DNA from: Mycobacterium sp. E2479
GTDB lineage: Bacteria; Actinomycetota; Actinomycetes; Mycobacteriales; Mycobacteriaceae
DNA: 64,000 nucleotides
Reading direction: 5' to 3'
Assembly: GCF_001667925.1 (NCBI RefSeq)
Contig: NZ_LZJR01000096.1
Coordinates: 1 to 64,000 of the forward strand
Shown: positions 1-10,737 of the stretch, piece by piece
Position numbering within the stretch: the stretch's first letter is position 1
How the letters are laid out: each line of letters starts with the position of its first letter
Translations under genes and position numbers: made by a program
Notes under the pieces: model-generated
The model's input: the letters and a program-made list of their open reading frames with translations, nothing else
Database searches by the model: none
What the model was told of the DNA's origin: nothing

Positions 1-824
1 CCAAGCAAGCCAAGACGCGCCGGATCGTGCTGATCGCGGCCGGCTCGATCGTGGCCGTGGCCGTCAACGCCGCGGTGTTGCTCTTGTTCTCGTGCTTGGT
101 GTTGACGATCGTGATCACCACCGCGGCGTCGACGACCACCAGCAGCAGCTCCCCGGAAACGACGGCCCCCGGCGAGCCGGGTCAGGTACCGCCGCTGCCG
201 CCGTTCAAACCCTCGGCCGACGTGGGCGCCAACTGTCAGTACCCGGCCTCGCCCGAGCCGGCGGCAAAGGAGGTCAAACCGCCGCGGACCGGTAAGGTGC
301 CGACCGATCCGGCCCAGGTGAGCGCCAGCATGGTGACCAATCAGGGCCACATCGGCCTTATGTTGGCGAACAACGAATCACCTTGCACCGTCAACAGTTT
401 CGCGAGCCTGGCCGGCCAGAAATACTTTGACAACAGCAAGTGCCACCGGCTGACCACCTCGCCGGCATTGGGTGTATTGCAGTGCGGGGACCCGAAGGGC
501 GACGGGACCGGCGGGCCGGGCTATCAATTCGCCAACGAATACCCGACCGACCAGTATCCGCCGAACGACCCCAAGGCGCGCGAACCCGTCCTCTATCCGC
601 GCGGCACGCTGGCCATGGCCAACGCGGGGCCCGGCACCAACGGCAGCCAATTCTTCATGGTGTACAAGGATTCCCAGCTGCCGCCGCAATACACCGTGTT
701 CGGCACCATCCAGGCCGACGGCCTGGCCACACTGGACAAGATCGCCAAGGCCGGCGTCGCCGGCGGCGGTGAAGACGGGGCACCGGCCACCGAGGTGACC
801 ATCACCTCGCTGCTGCTCGACTGA
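1..824 (+). CDS. ppiB: Peptidyl-prolyl cis-trans isomerase, membrane-anchored cyclophilin (5'-truncated by window edge)
   Basis: The reading frame is open from base 3 and continues upstream of the window, so the N terminus is missing. The visible protein starts with a basic stretch (KQAKTRRI) followed by one hydrophobic membrane segment, then a Ser/Thr/Pro-rich linker and a C-terminal cyclophilin domain. Cyclophilin signatures are visible: HIGLMLANNESPCTVNSF, the GSQFFMVYKD core and the YTVFGTI strand near the end. This matches mycobacterial PpiB (Rv2582), a single-pass protein whose isomerase domain should lie outside the membrane. The GTG at 27 is probably internal, because the basic sequence before it is conserved in the M. 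tuberculosis protein. It converges on rel with only 15 bases between the stops. Confidence 0.93.
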   Translation, partial: KQAKTRRIVLIAAGSIVAVAVNAAVLLLFSCLVLTIVITTAASTTTSSSSPETTAPGEPGQVPPLPPFKPSADVGANCQYPASPEPAAKEVKPPRTGKVPTDPAQVSASMVTNQGHIGLMLANNESPCTVNSFASLAGQKYFDNSKCHRLTTSPALGVLQCGDPKGDGTGGPGYQFANEYPTDQYPPNDPKAREPVLYPRGTLAMANAGPGTNGSQFFMVYKDSQLPPQYTVFGTIQADGLATLDKIAKAGVAGGGEDGAPATEVTITSLLLD

Positions 825-839
825 ATCCGATAGCGGGAG

Positions 840-3218
840 TCACGCCGCGGACGTCACGCGGTAGACGTCGTATACGCCTTCGACGTTGCGCACGACGTTG
901 AGCAGATGCCCCAGATGCTTGGGGTCGCCCATCTCGAAGGTGAAGCGGCTGATCGCAACCCGGTCACCGGAGGTGGTGACCGACGCGGACAGGATGTTGA
1001 CCTTCTCGTCGGCCAGCACGCGGGTGACGTCCGAGAGCAGCCGGTGCCGGTCGAGCGCCTCGACCTGGATGGCCACCAGGAACACCGACGACGGCGAGGG
1101 CGCCCAATGCACTTCAATGATTCGTTCTGCCTGCTGCTGCAGCGAGGCCGCGTTGGTGCAGTCGGTGCGGTGCACGCTCACTCCGCCGCCGCGGGTGACG
1201 AATCCCATGATCTGGTCGCCGGGGACCGGCGTGCAGCATTTCGCCAGCTTGGACAGCACGCCCGGGGCGCCGGGGACCGAGACACCGACGTCGTCGCTGC
1301 TGCGTGGGCGGCGCAACATGGTCGTCGGCGTGGACCGTTCGGCGAGGTCCTCTTCGGCCTGGTCGATGCCACCGAGTTCGGCCAGCAGCCGCTGCACAAC
1401 GTGCCGGGCCGACACGTGCCCCTCACCGATCGCGGTGTAGAGCGCCGACACGTCGGTGTAATGCAGCTCGCGCGCCACCGCGGCCAGCGTCTCGCCGTTG
1501 ACCAAACGCTGCAGCGGAAGTCCGCCGCGACGCACCTCGCGGGCCATCGCGTCCTTGCCGGATTCGAGCGCCTCCTCACGGCGCTCCTTGGCGAACCACT
1601 GCCGGATCTTGGCCTTGGCGCGCGGCGAGACCACAAACTGCTGCCAGTCTCGCGACGGTCCGGCATTGGCCGCCTTAGAGGTGAAAACCTCTACGACTTC
1701 CCCGTTTTCCAGCTTTCGTTCCAGCGCGACCAGCCGCCCGTTGACGCGGGCGCCGATGCAGCGGTGGCCGACCTCGGTGTGCACCGCGTAGGCGAAGTCG
1801 ACCGGCGTGGAGCCGTTGGGCAGGGTGATGACATCACCCTTGGGGGTGAACACGAAAATCTCTTGTACCGCAAGGTCATAACGCAAGGATTCGAGGAACT
1901 CGCCCGGGTCCGCGGCCTCCCGTTGCCAGTCGAGCAGCTGGCGCATCCAGGCCATGTCGTCGATTTCTGCGGCGGCGTGCGGATGCGGAACGCCGTTGCG
2001 CCCCTTGGCTTCCTTGTAGCGCCAGTGCGCGGCGATGCCGTATTCGGCGGTGCGGTGCATGTCGCGGGTGCGGATCTGCACCTCCAGCGGCTTGCCTTCT
2101 GGGCCCACGACGGTGGTGTGCAGCGACTGGTAAACACCGTACCGCGGCTGGGCGATGTAATCCTTGAACCGCCCTGCCATCGGCTGCCACAGCGAATGCA
2201 CCACGCCGACAGCTGCATAGCAGTCCCGGATCTCGTCGCACAGGATGCGGATGCCGACCAGGTCGTGGATGTCGTCGAAGTCGCGGCCCTTGACGATCAT
2301 CTTCTGATAGATCGACCAGTAGTGCTTGGGGCGGCCCTCCACCGTCGCCTTGATCTTCGACGCGCTTAGGGTGTTCACGATCTCGGCGCGGACCTTGGCC
2401 AGGTAGGTGTCCCGCGAGGGAGCCCGCCCGGCGACCAGCCGGACGATCTCCTCGTACTTCTTGGGATGCAGGATGGCGAACGACAGGTCCTCCAGCTCCC
2501 ACTTGACGCTGGCCATACCCAGCCGATGCGCAAGGGGCGCAATGACTTCCAGTGTCTCACGGGCTTTGCGCGCCTGCTTCTCCGGCGGCAGGAACCGCAT
2601 GGTGCGCATGTTGTGCAGCCGGTCGGCGACCTTGATCACCAGCACACGCGGATCGCGCGCCATCGCGGTGATCATTTTGCGGATGGTCTCGCCCTCGGCG
2701 GCGCTGCCCAGCACGACCCGGTCCAGTTTGGTGACGCCATCGACCAGATGGCCCACCTCTTCACCGAATTCCTCGCTCAAAGCGTCCAGGGTGTACCCGG
2801 TGTCCTCGACGGTGTCGTGCAACAGCGCGGCCACCAAAGTGGTGGTGTCCATGCCCAATTCGGCCAGGATGGAGGCGACGGCCAGCGGGTGGGTGATGTA
2901 GGGGTCGCCGGAATGGCGCAATTGGCTGGCGTGCCGCTTGTCGGCGACATCGAAGGCGCGCTGCAGCAACGACACGTTCGCCTTCGGGTAAATTTCCCGG
3001 TGCACCGCCACCAGCGGTTCCAGCACCGGATTGAGCGTGCTGCGCTGGGCGGTCATCCGGCGGGCGAGCCTGGCCCGGACCCGCCGCGACGCGCTGCTGG
3101 AGGTTTTCAGCGATTCGGCCGGGGGCTCCGGAATTTCCATCGGCTGCGTGATGGCCGGCGACTCGGGGACTTTAGTGGGCGCGTCGAGCGCTTGCGCCGC
3201 GCTGTTTTCCTCCGCCAC
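840..3218 (-). CDS. rel: Bifunctional (p)ppGpp synthetase/hydrolase Rel
   Basis: Makes and degrades the stringent-response alarmone (p)ppGpp. Domains in order: HD hydrolase ([22 protein letters not shown]), RelA/SpoT synthetase ([21 protein letters not shown]), TGS ([14 protein letters not shown]), a zinc-finger/conserved-Cys segment ([12 protein letters not shown]) and a C-terminal ACT domain ([19 protein letters not shown]). Both catalytic halves look intact, as expected for the single long actinobacterial Rel. I chose the GTG at 3218 because a GAGG motif lies about 8 bases upstream and because the M. tuberculosis protein starts at the equivalent place; an in-frame ATG at 3251 would add 11 residues. 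It is the last gene of the yajC-secDF-lipoprotein-apt-rel run, 43 bases after apt. Confidence 0.96.
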   Translation of the reverse strand: MAEENSAAQALDAPTKVPESPAITQPMEIPEPPAESLKTSSSASRRVRARLARRMTAQRSTLNPVLEPLVAVHREIYPKANVSLLQRAFDVADKRHASQLRHSGDPYITHPLAVASILAELGMDTTTLVAALLHDTVEDTGYTLDALSEEFGEEVGHLVDGVTKLDRVVLGSAAEGETIRKMITAMARDPRVLVIKVADRLHNMRTMRFLPPEKQARKARETLEVIAPLAHRLGMASVKWELEDLSFAILHPKKYEEIVRLVAGRAPSRDTYLAKVRAEIVNTLSASKIKATVEGRPKHYWSIYQKMIVKGRDFDDIHDLVGIRILCDEIRDCYAAVGVVHSLWQPMAGRFKDYIAQPRYGVYQSLHTTVVGPEGKPLEVQIRTRDMHRTAEYGIAAHWRYKEAKGRNGVPHPHAAAEIDDMAWMRQLLDWQREAADPGEFLESLRYDLAVQEIFVFTPKGDVITLPNGSTPVDFAYAVHTEVGHRCIGARVNGRLVALERKLENGEVVEVFTSKAANAGPSRDWQQFVVSPRAKAKIRQWFAKERREEALESGKDAMAREVRRGGLPLQRLVNGETLAAVARELHYTDVSALYTAIGEGHVSARHVVQRLLAELGGIDQAEEDLAERSTPTTMLRRPRSSDDVGVSVPGAPGVLSKLAKCCTPVPGDQIMGFVTRGGGVSVHRTDCTNAASLQQQAERIIEVHWAPSPSSVFLVAIQVEALDRHRLLSDVTRVLADEKVNILSASVTTSGDRVAISRFTFEMGDPKHLGHLLNVVRNVEGVYDVYRVTSAA

Positions 3219-3261
3219 GTTGGTCACCTCCGAAATCGAGGATATCTCCAATGCTGGGGCA

Positions 3262-3804
3262 CTACTCGGAAGTCAGGCTGTGCACCGCCAACGGCGCGAC
3301 CGCTTCCCGGCCGCGCAGCGCGCCCAGTTCGAACACCACCGCCGCCGCCATCACGTTGGCCCCGGTGCGCTCGAGCAGCCTGGCCGCCGCGGCCAGGGTA
3401 CCGCCGCTGGCCAACACGTCGTCGACGATCATGATGTTGCGCCCACGCAGGTCCATGCCGTCCGCGGGGATTTCCAGTGTGGCGGTGCCGTACTCCAGGT
3501 CGTAGTGCTCGGCGTGTACCGGCGGCGGCAATTTCCCGGCCTTGCGAATGGCCAGCACGCCGGTCTGCAGCCGCTCCGCGACGGCGGCGGCCAGCAGGAA
3601 TCCCCGGGCCTCGACGCCGGCCACCAGGTCCGCGCCCGCCGCGATTTCGGCCAATGCGCCGGTGATCGCCGTCATCGCCGTTGCGTCCGCGAACACCGGG
3701 GTGAGGTCCTTGAACTGGACTCCCGGCCGGGGAAAATCGGCCACCTTGCGCGTCAGCGACTCGATCAGCGCGGCCACCGGCGGTGGGTCGCCGGCGTTCG
3801 TCAT
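3262..3804 (-). CDS. apt: Adenine phosphoribosyltransferase
   Basis: Salvages adenine by transferring it to PRPP to give AMP. The 180-aa protein has the type I phosphoribosyltransferase fold. The PRPP-binding loop is visible as [17 protein letters not shown], with the upstream [14 protein letters not shown] and [20 protein letters not shown] segments typical of Apt. It starts 7 bases after the lipoprotein gene's stop and is followed by rel, so adenine salvage and (p)ppGpp metabolism are co-transcribed. The same order occurs in M. tuberculosis (Rv2584c-Rv2583c). Length and motifs are normal. Confidence 0.95.
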   Translation of the reverse strand: MTNAGDPPPVAALIESLTRKVADFPRPGVQFKDLTPVFADATAMTAITGALAEIAAGADLVAGVEARGFLLAAAVAERLQTGVLAIRKAGKLPPPVHAEHYDLEYGTATLEIPADGMDLRGRNIMIVDDVLASGGTLAAAARLLERTGANVMAAAVVFELGALRGREAVAPLAVHSLTSE

Positions 3805-3811
3805 CGCCGCC

Positions 3812-5506
3812 TCACTGGATGAGGGCCCATCGGTCCATATTCCAACCCGCGCCCCACCGCGTCGGGTTCTTGCTCACCGCGTACATCTTCTTCGAGCTCA
3901 GCAGCGTGCGCTGCTGCCGGTAGAGCGGCAGTGTGGGCATGTCACCCCACAGTACCGGCGCGGTTTCGGCCAGCAGCCGGACGCGTTCCGCGGCGTCGGC
4001 CGAGACGGCCAGCGCGCTGATGGCGTTGTCGACCTGGGGATTCGCGTATCCCGACAGGTTGTTGCCGTTGCCAGTGTGCAACGCGTACGCATCGAGCGCC
4101 GACGACCCCGTGGAGCCGCTGCCGGTGGCCCCGCCGGTGCTGGCCAGCAACGCGTCGATCTTGCCGTCCCGCAGCGCCTGCGGGCCCGAGCCGTCCAGGA
4201 TGACGCCGGCGACGGTGATGCCGGCGGGGGCGCACGCCTTGGTGATTACACCGACGTTGACCGCGAGTCGCGCGTTGGGCCCCTGATAGCCGATACGCAC
4301 CGTCAGCGGCGCACCGCTCAGCGCGTTGCGCGCTGCGGCCGGATCGGCCTTGCCGAACGGGCCTGCCTCCGCGGCCCCGTCGGCGGCCGACACCGCGTCG
4401 TCGGCGGCCGGGTCCAGGCGGGAGTTGGCGATCGGTGTCCCCGCGTCCTTGGCCAGCGAATCGCGCGGCGTGCAGAACGCGACCGCGCGGCGGGCCTTGG
4501 GTGCCGCCAGCGGCCCCCGCGGCGCGAAGATCAGCTGCTCGATGCCGTCCGACGGCCCATCGGAGCGCTCGTAGTTGTCCGGCGTGGTCAGCGCCCCCGA
4601 GGAGCCCGAGGCGACGTCGACCACGTCCACGCTGCGGCTGTTGACCCGATCCTGGATGTCGGGTCCCTGCGGCCACACGGTCACCCGCTTGGTGATGGCC
4701 TTGGGCCCCCACCACCGGTCGTTCGCGACGAGCACCACCGCGCCGCGATCCAGTACGGATTCGATCTTGTACGGCCCCGACGACGGGAAGCGCTTGAGGT
4801 CGACCCCGGGTTTGAGGTCCCAGGTGGTGTTCCACAGCTTCGCGATCTGCTGCACCAGGGGAACGTTGTTGCTGAGCAGGGCCGCGGTCACGTCGACGTT
4901 GAGTTGGTCGGCGATGACGTGCGACGGCATGATCGAGGTCGCGGTGAACAGCTGGTTGTAGTCGACGACGCCACGGTCCGGGATGAAGGACACCCGCGCC
5001 TTCTTCTGCCCGGGAATGCATTCGACGTTGGCGATGTCCAGGTAGCCGGCCTGGGTGGCGGCGTGGAAATCGGGGAACTTGCCGGACTGAGCCGCCCAGG
5101 CGAGCACGATGTCGTCGCAGGTCACGGGCTTGCCGTCGGAGTAGACGGCGTTGTCGGCGATTTGGTAGTCCAGCACCAGCGGCGTGCCGCCGACCACCGA
5201 CACGGTGCCGAAGTCACGGTCGGCGACGGTTTGCCCGTCGGGACCGTGATAGGAAAAGCCGGTGAGCGTTCGGGCGAACGCCTGCGCTCCGGCCGACGCG
5301 GCGCCGACGACGGTGTTGGTGTTGTAGGTGGACAGCGGGCCGTCGACCACATAGTCGATCCGGGACGCCGCGCTGCCCGCGCAGGCGGTCAGCGAAAGAC
5401 CCGCCGCTAGCACTACCGCCAACCCGGCCCCGATCCACCCGGCTAAGACCCGACGGCCGACGTGCCCGCCACGATCGGCCCCAGTTCCGGGGTACCTGGT
5501 GGCCAT
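3812..5506 (-). CDS. Solute-binding lipoprotein, ABC peptide/nickel-type family (Rv2585c-like)
   Basis: Predicted lipid-anchored extracellular substrate-binding protein of the SBP_bac_5 (DppA/OppA) family. From the ATG at 5506 the product is 564 aa: a basic N-terminal stretch, a hydrophobic signal segment and the lipobox LTAC, with the Cys as the modified residue. The mature protein carries the family pattern ([22 protein letters not shown] near the start, [14 protein letters not shown] at the end). The ATG lies 4 bases after the secF stop. Longer in-frame starts (to 5785) run across secF and give a proline/arginine-rich shadow, so they are rejected. No permease or ATPase genes are nearby, so the ligand and partners are unknown. 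Its location in the secDF operon is conserved in M. tuberculosis. Confidence 0.9.
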   Translation of the reverse strand: MATRYPGTGADRGGHVGRRVLAGWIGAGLAVVLAAGLSLTACAGSAASRIDYVVDGPLSTYNTNTVVGAASAGAQAFARTLTGFSYHGPDGQTVADRDFGTVSVVGGTPLVLDYQIADNAVYSDGKPVTCDDIVLAWAAQSGKFPDFHAATQAGYLDIANVECIPGQKKARVSFIPDRGVVDYNQLFTATSIMPSHVIADQLNVDVTAALLSNNVPLVQQIAKLWNTTWDLKPGVDLKRFPSSGPYKIESVLDRGAVVLVANDRWWGPKAITKRVTVWPQGPDIQDRVNSRSVDVVDVASGSSGALTTPDNYERSDGPSDGIEQLIFAPRGPLAAPKARRAVAFCTPRDSLAKDAGTPIANSRLDPAADDAVSAADGAAEAGPFGKADPAAARNALSGAPLTVRIGYQGPNARLAVNVGVITKACAPAGITVAGVILDGSGPQALRDGKIDALLASTGGATGSGSTGSSALDAYALHTGNGNNLSGYANPQVDNAISALAVSADAAERVRLLAETAPVLWGDMPTLPLYRQQRTLLSSKKMYAVSKNPTRWGAGWNMDRWALIQ

Positions 5507-5510
5507 AGGC

Positions 5511-6794
5511 CTACCGCCGGCCGACGTTCCGCTTGCCGCTTGGACGCCGGGTTCCGCTCGGCCGCACGGGACGGGCACCCGGAGCCGGCTTGCTCGGCGC
5601 GGGTTTGGCCGGCTCGGCCGCGGCCGCCGCTTGCTCCGCTTCGTCGGCGGTCTCCGTGTCGCCATCGCCCGTGGCGGTCCCGGCCGTCGCGCCTGAGCCG
5701 GGGCTGCGGCGCCGCAACACGCGTCGGGTGTGGGTGCGCACCAGCTCGGTGCGCTCGCGCAGCGTGACCAGCAGCGGCGTCGCAAAGAAGATTGACGAGT
5801 AGGTGCCGACCAGGATGCCGACCAGCTGCACCAGCGCCAGATCCTTCAGCGTGCCTACGCCCAACAGCCACACCGCCACCACCATCAGCGCCAGCACGGG
5901 CAGCACGCTGATCAGGCTGGTGTTGATGGAGCGCATGAACGTCTGATTGATCGCCAGGTTGGCCTGTTCGGCGAAGGTGCGCCGGGTCGTGTGCTGAAAA
6001 CCGTGGGTGTTCTCCTCGACCTTGTCGAACACGATGACGGTGTCGTAGAGGGAGAAACCGAGAATCGTCAGCAAGCCGATGACGGTGGCCGGCGTGACCT
6101 CGAAACCGACCAACGAGTACACCCCCGCGGTGACGGTCAGGTCGAAAACCATGGTGGTCAAGGCCGAGATGGCCATGTACCGCTCGTAGCGCACCATGAT
6201 GTAGACGCCGACCAGCACCAGGAAGACGGCGAGCGCGATCAGCGCCTTGTCGGTTATCTGGCCGCCCCAGGTTTCCGAGACTGCGGCATCGCTGATGGCC
6301 TGCTTATTCGGCTTACCGTCGGGGCCCTTGGGTTTGAAGGCGTCGAACAGGGCGTTGCGCAGCTTGGCCGTCTGGTCGTTGGTCAGCGTTTCCGAACGGA
6401 TCTGCACGGTCGCGCCCGGACCATTGCCGACGACGACCACCGATTCCGGATCGTTGCCGATGGTCTTGCGGAACACCTCGGAGACCTGCGAGGTTTGCAC
6501 CGTGCCGCCGGCCGCGGCGGCGGGCATCGACACCGTCGTGCCGCCGTTGAAGTCGATTCCGAAGGTGAAACCCCGCAACAGGATGCTCAGGACGGCGACG
6601 GCGACGATCGCGCCGCTGACGCCGAACCACAACCGGCGCCGGCCGACCACCTCGAACGCGCCGGTACCTGTGTAGAGCCGCGACAGGAAGCCGTGCCGCG
6701 GCGCGCCGACGGCGCTGCTGTCGGTCAACTCGGGCGCGCCTTCGGAGGCTTCGGTGATCTCGGTTGCGTTTTTGGAGGCTTTGGAGGAAGTCAT
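5511..6794 (-). CDS. secF: Protein-export membrane protein SecF
   Basis: Subunit of the SecDF(YajC) complex, which uses the proton gradient to help pull exported proteins through SecYEG. The 427-aa protein has an N-terminal transmembrane helix, the first periplasmic-domain motif GIDFNGGTTV, and a C-terminal block of membrane helices with the family motif FSLYDTVIVFDKVEEN. The last ~90 residues are a charged and Pro/Ala-rich cytoplasmic tail typical of mycobacterial SecF. Its ATG lies 3 bases after the secD stop, so the two are tightly coupled. Confidence 0.96.
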   Translation of the reverse strand: MTSSKASKNATEITEASEGAPELTDSSAVGAPRHGFLSRLYTGTGAFEVVGRRRLWFGVSGAIVAVAVLSILLRGFTFGIDFNGGTTVSMPAAAAGGTVQTSQVSEVFRKTIGNDPESVVVVGNGPGATVQIRSETLTNDQTAKLRNALFDAFKPKGPDGKPNKQAISDAAVSETWGGQITDKALIALAVFLVLVGVYIMVRYERYMAISALTTMVFDLTVTAGVYSLVGFEVTPATVIGLLTILGFSLYDTVIVFDKVEENTHGFQHTTRRTFAEQANLAINQTFMRSINTSLISVLPVLALMVVAVWLLGVGTLKDLALVQLVGILVGTYSSIFFATPLLVTLRERTELVRTHTRRVLRRRSPGSGATAGTATGDGDTETADEAEQAAAAAEPAKPAPSKPAPGARPVRPSGTRRPSGKRNVGRR

Positions 6795-6797
6795 GCG

Positions 6798-8603
6798 CTA
6801 TCCCCGTCCCGTCTTGACCTGTGCCGAGGCCCGCCGTTCGCGGGCGACCTGCTGAACGGCGCCCAGGCCGTTGTAGGCCGGCTTCGCCAGCGTCGGGTTC
6901 TTGGACGCCAGGTACACCAGCGGCCAGGTCACCAGGAACACCACCACGATGTCGAGCACCGTGGTGAGGCCCAACGTGAAGGCGAATCCCCGCACCTGAC
7001 CGATGGCCAGGGCGTACAGCACCGCGGCGGCCAGGAAGGTGACGGCGTTACCCGACACGATCGTCTTGCGGGCGCGCGCCCAGCCTCGCGGCACCGCCGA
7101 TCGGAATGAACGGCCTTCCCGGATCTCGTCTTTGATGCGCTCGAAGAAGACGACGAACGAGTCGGCGGTGGTACCGATACCGATGATCAGACCCGCGATC
7201 CCCGCCAGATCCAGGGTGTAGTTGATCTGACGGCCCAGGATGACCAGGATCGCGAAAATCATCGCTCCGGAAGCGGCCAGCGACAGCGCCGTGAGCAGTC
7301 CCAGCACCCGGTAGTAGAGCAGCGAATACAGCAAAACCAGGATCAAGCCGATCGCGCCCGCGATGAGTCCCGCTCGCAGCGAGGTCAATCCCAGTGTCGC
7401 CGAGACGGTTTGGGCCTCCGAAGACTCGAAGGACAGCGGCAGCGAGCCGTATTTGAGGACGTTGGCCAGTTGCTTGGCGGTCGCGGCGGTGAACGGCGGA
7501 TCGCCACCGCTGATCTGGGTCCGGCCGCCGGGAATGGCTTCCTGGATCATCGGCGCGCTCACCACCTGCGAGTCCAGCGTGAACGCCGTCTGGGTCCCGA
7601 TGTGTGCGGCGGTGAAGTCGGCCCAGGTGTTGGCGGCCGCGGACTTGAACTGAAGGTCGACGACGTAGCCGATGCCACGCTGGTTCTGACTCGCGCTCGC
7701 GTCCTGGATCTGGTCACCACTGATGATCGACGGGCCCAGCAGGTACGCGACCTTGTGGTCGGTCGAGCAGGTGATCAGCGGCTGTGCGGGATCGTCGTTG
7801 CCGGCCAGGATGTCTTCTTTGTCGCAGCGGGTCGCCTGGAACTGCAGGGCGAGGAACTGGATGCCCTGACGTGTGCTCTGCCGCCACTTCTTCTCGTCGG
7901 CAATGCGGTCGGCGAGTTCCTTGCGCGGATCGGGCGGCGCCGGCTGTTCGCCGGGCGGCGCCTCCGCCGCGGGCCCCGCCGGAGCCGGAGCCGGAGCCGA
8001 AGCGGGAGCGGGAGCCGGCGCCGGCGCGGGGCTGGGCGGCGGCGGGTCCTGGGGATACGGCCGGGGCTGGGCACCCGGGTGAGCAGGTGCCGGTTGAGCC
8101 GGGGTGGGCTGACCGGGTGCGGGCGCCGGCTGGGCGGGCGCCGGTTGACCGGGAGCCGGTTGAGCCGGAGCGGGTTGACCGGGCGCGGCCTGGCGGGCCG
8201 GCGGCTTGGGCTCGGCGCTCTGGGCCGGCATCGAGTTGAGCACCGGCCGGATGTAGAGGCGGGCGGTCTGACCCAGGTTGCGGGCCTCGTTGCCGTCGTT
8301 CCCGGGGACCGTGATGATCAAGTTGTCGCCGTCGACGACGACCTCCGAACCGGAGACACCGAGTCCGTTGACCCGGGCGCCGATGATCTGCTGGGCCTGC
8401 GCCAGCGCCTCACGGCTGGGCCTCGAGCCGTCCGGGGTGCGCGCGGTCAACGTGACGCGGGTGCCGCCCTGGAGGTCGATGCCGAGCTTGGGAGCGGCCC
8501 GCTTGTCCCCGGTGAGAAACACCAGCAGGTAGACGCCGACGAGCAATAACAAGAAGACCGACAGGTAGCGGGCAGGGTGCACCGGCGCCGAAGACGATGC
8601 CAC
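6798..8603 (-). CDS. secD: Protein-export membrane protein SecD
   Basis: Partner of SecF in the SecDF motor. The 601-aa protein has an N-terminal transmembrane helix (residues ~13-30), the P1 domain motif [12 protein letters not shown], and a C-terminal bundle of membrane helices with [19 protein letters not shown]. Residues ~132-225 are a Pro/Ala/Gln-rich low-complexity insertion in the periplasmic region. This makes the protein longer than the ~573 aa I recall for M. tuberculosis SecD. Translation begins at a GTG (8603) with AAGGAG upstream. The gene follows yajC after 114 bases. Confidence 0.96.
   Translation of the reverse strand: MASSSAPVHPARYLSVFLLLLVGVYLLVFLTGDKRAAPKLGIDLQGGTRVTLTARTPDGSRPSREALAQAQQIIGARVNGLGVSGSEVVVDGDNLIITVPGNDGNEARNLGQTARLYIRPVLNSMPAQSAEPKPPARQAAPGQPAPAQPAPGQPAPAQPAPAPGQPTPAQPAPAHPGAQPRPYPQDPPPPSPAPAPAPAPASAPAPAPAGPAAEAPPGEQPAPPDPRKELADRIADEKKWRQSTRQGIQFLALQFQATRCDKEDILAGNDDPAQPLITCSTDHKVAYLLGPSIISGDQIQDASASQNQRGIGYVVDLQFKSAAANTWADFTAAHIGTQTAFTLDSQVVSAPMIQEAIPGGRTQISGGDPPFTAATAKQLANVLKYGSLPLSFESSEAQTVSATLGLTSLRAGLIAGAIGLILVLLYSLLYYRVLGLLTALSLAASGAMIFAILVILGRQINYTLDLAGIAGLIIGIGTTADSFVVFFERIKDEIREGRSFRSAVPRGWARARKTIVSGNAVTFLAAAVLYALAIGQVRGFAFTLGLTTVLDIVVVFLVTWPLVYLASKNPTLAKPAYNGLGAVQQVARERRASAQVKTGRG
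7929..8210 (-). repeat. Low-complexity Pro/Ala/Gln repeat region inside secD
   Basis: This in-frame segment encodes imperfect repeats of [10 protein letters not shown] type, then a run of alternating PA residues (codons ~132-225). The DNA is correspondingly repetitive, with tandem imperfect 15-18 base units. It lies between conserved P1-domain sequences, so it is probably an expandable extracytoplasmic linker rather than a functional domain. Length differences between strains are likely here. Confidence 0.85.
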
Positions 8604-8717
8604 TTTCCTTCTATCTCCTTGAAATCGGTTACTTACCCGGGACAGAGCCTACGTGGCCCCCGCTCACCCGTTGTGCAAGCGGTCCGCCGGTCGGGGCCGA
8701 TCGGTCCGGACTGCCCG

Positions 8718-9044
8718 TCAGGAATCCTTGGTGATCGAGCCCTCGTCGGCGGAGTCGTCGCCGTCGGCCAGGTCTTCGTCGTCGTCGGGCAGGATCCGGT
8801 CGCGGATCGCCAGCTTCATCCAGGTGGTCACCACGCCCGGTGCGATCTCGAGGTCGACGGTGTCGTCGGTGATCTCGACGACGGTGGCCTGAAGGCCCGA
8901 CGTGGTGTGCACCCGATCGCCCGGACACAATGACTCGTGCAGGTCGATCGTGGCCTGCATCGCGCGCTTCTGACGCCGCGATGCCAAGTACATGAACCCG
9001 CCCATGATGAGCAGGAACGGCAGGAACAGGATCAAGCTCTGCAT
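8718..9044 (-). CDS. yajC: Preprotein translocase accessory subunit YajC
   Basis: Small single-pass membrane protein associated with SecDF. The 108-aa product has one N-terminal hydrophobic segment (LILFLPFLLIMGGFMYLA), then a basic patch (RRQKRA) and the YajC domain (PGDRVHTTSGLQATVVEI). The C terminus is acidic (DDDEDLADGDD). It is the first gene of the minus-strand export operon and is divergent from gabT across ~196 bases that should carry both promoters. Confidence 0.94.
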   Translation of the reverse strand: MQSLILFLPFLLIMGGFMYLASRRQKRAMQATIDLHESLCPGDRVHTTSGLQATVVEITDDTVDLEIAPGVVTTWMKLAIRDRILPDDDEDLADGDDSADEGSITKDS

Positions 9045-9240
9045 GGACGCGCCTGTCTTTCGTCGAAACTATCGGGACCAAGGGTGCCGCGAGCTCGCGC
9101 ACCTCGTAACGGTCCAGTGTGCCCGTTCAGTCTGGCAGGCCACGGTCGCGACGGTTTGCCGCGGTGCACCGAGTGCCCGCCGGCGTCAGGCTCGATAGGC
9201 TTTTGATGCGACGTGACACGCGCGCCGCGGGAGGAGTCAT

Positions 9241-10584
9241 GTGGTGGCCAGCCTCGAGCAGACTCGCCAACTGGTCACCGAGATCCCCGGTCCGGCATCG
9301 CTGGAGCTGAGCAAGCGCCGTGCGGCTGCCGTGTCGCACGCGGTGAACGTGTCGGTGCCGGTATTCGTTGCGCGCGCCGGCGGCGGAATCATCGAGGACG
9401 TCGACGGCAACCGGCTGATCGACCTCGGCTCCGGCATCGCGGTGACCACGATCGGCAATTCGTCACCCCGGGTGGTCGAAGCGGTGCGCGCCCAGGTCGC
9501 CGAGTTCACCCATACCTGCTTCATGGTGACGCCCTACGAGTCCTATGTCGCCGTCGCGGAGACGCTGAACCGAATCACGCCGGGCTCCGGCGAGAAGCGC
9601 TCCGTGCTGTTCAACTCCGGCGCGGAGGCGGTCGAGAACGCCGTCAAGGTCGCACGCGCGTACACGCGCAAGCCCGCCGTCGTGGCGTTCAACCACGCTT
9701 ACCACGGCCGCACCAACCTGGCTATGGCGCTGACCGCCAAGTCGATGCCCTACAAGGGCGGCTTCGGCCCGTTCGCGCCGGAGGTGTACCGCGCGCCGCT
9801 GTCTTACCCCTATCGCGACGGCCTGGTCGACAAGGAGCTGGCCACCGACGGCGAGAAGGCAGCCGCGCGCACCATCAACGTCATCGACAGCCAGATCGGC
9901 GCCGACAGCCTGGCCGCCCTCATCATCGAGCCGATCCAGGGTGAGGGCGGGTTCATCGTTCCGGCCGAGGGCTTCTTGCCCACCCTGCTGGACTGGTGCC
10001 ACAAGAACGACGTGGTGTTCATCGCCGACGAGGTGCAGACCGGATTCGCGCGCTCCGGCGCCATGTTCGCGTGTGAACACGAGGGCATCGAGCCGGACCT
10101 GATCTGCACTGCCAAGGCCATCGCCGACGGGCTGCCGCTGTCCGCGGTCACCGGCCGGGCGCAGCTCATGGACGCGCCGCATGTCGGCGGTTTGGGCGGC
10201 ACCTTCGGCGGAAACCCGCTAGCTTGCGCGGCCGCGCTGGCCACCATCGAGACGATCGAGAACGACGGATTGGTCGAACGGGCCCGGCAACTGGAACGTC
10301 TGATCACCGAGCCCCTGCTGCGCCTGCAGGCCGGCGACGACCGGATCGGCGACGTGCGCGGTCGGGGCGCCATGATCGCCATCGAGTTGGTGAAGGCGGG
10401 AACCGCCGAGCCCGACAAGGAATTGACCCAGCAGCTGTCCGTCGCGGCCGCCGCGGCCGGAGTGATCGTCCTGACCTGCGGCATGTACGGCAACGTCATT
10501 CGGCTGCTGCCGCCGCTGACCATCAGCGACGAGCTGCTGGCCGAGGGCATCGACATCCTCGGCGCACTGCTGCGCGCCCTATAA
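9241..10584 (+). CDS. gabT: 4-aminobutyrate aminotransferase
   Basis: Class III PLP-dependent aminotransferase that moves the amino group of GABA to 2-oxoglutarate, giving succinic semialdehyde. At 447 aa it is the usual length. The PLP-binding lysine is expected near residue 292 in LICTAKAIADGLPLSAV. Other class III features are FIADEVQTGFARSG and the GGLGGTFGGNPLACAAAL segment. The start is one of two consecutive GTG codons (9241 and 9244) preceded by GGGAGGAG. The second GTG, closer to the annotated M. tuberculosis start, is equally possible. No gabD is adjacent. Confidence 0.93.
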   Translation: MVASLEQTRQLVTEIPGPASLELSKRRAAAVSHAVNVSVPVFVARAGGGIIEDVDGNRLIDLGSGIAVTTIGNSSPRVVEAVRAQVAEFTHTCFMVTPYESYVAVAETLNRITPGSGEKRSVLFNSGAEAVENAVKVARAYTRKPAVVAFNHAYHGRTNLAMALTAKSMPYKGGFGPFAPEVYRAPLSYPYRDGLVDKELATDGEKAAARTINVIDSQIGADSLAALIIEPIQGEGGFIVPAEGFLPTLLDWCHKNDVVFIADEVQTGFARSGAMFACEHEGIEPDLICTAKAIADGLPLSAVTGRAQLMDAPHVGGLGGTFGGNPLACAAALATIETIENDGLVERARQLERLITEPLLRLQAGDDRIGDVRGRGAMIAIELVKAGTAEPDKELTQQLSVAAAAAGVIVLTCGMYGNVIRLLPPLTISDELLAEGIDILGALLRAL

Positions 10585-10656
10585 GCGCTCGGGAAGCTTC
10601 GGGCCCGCGTGGGCAATCTCACAAACGCCACCAAGGCCGGAATCATGGTGGAATAC

Positions 10657-10718
10657 CGTTACTTTAGCTAACGTTCTATAGGTCGGCGCGAAGCAGCGCA
10701 ATTGTCTCGCTAACTTTC
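10657..10718. promoter_or_regulatory. Palindrome and direct repeats in the car promoter
   Basis: The gap between gabT and car holds a 17-bp inverted repeat with arms CGTTA (10657-10661) and TAACG (10669-10673). It overlaps the first copy of a direct repeat GCTAACKTTC at 10667-10676 and 10709-10718. The two copies start 42 bases apart, about four DNA turns, just upstream of the car ATG at 10738. This pattern suggests operator sites for an unlinked repressor, but no regulator gene is adjacent. Function is inferred from sequence only. Confidence 0.45.
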
Positions 10719-10737
10719 ATTCGCAAGGGATCCGTTT

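Noticed and set aside
906..2369. 487-codon plus-strand frame over rel
   Set aside because: Antisense to the synthetase and regulatory domains of Rel. No recognisable protein features.
3542..5410. 622-codon open frame on the plus strand opposite the lipoprotein gene
   Set aside because: The opposite strand encodes a solute-binding lipoprotein with a lipobox and family motifs. The plus-strand product is Arg/Gly/Val-rich without motifs.
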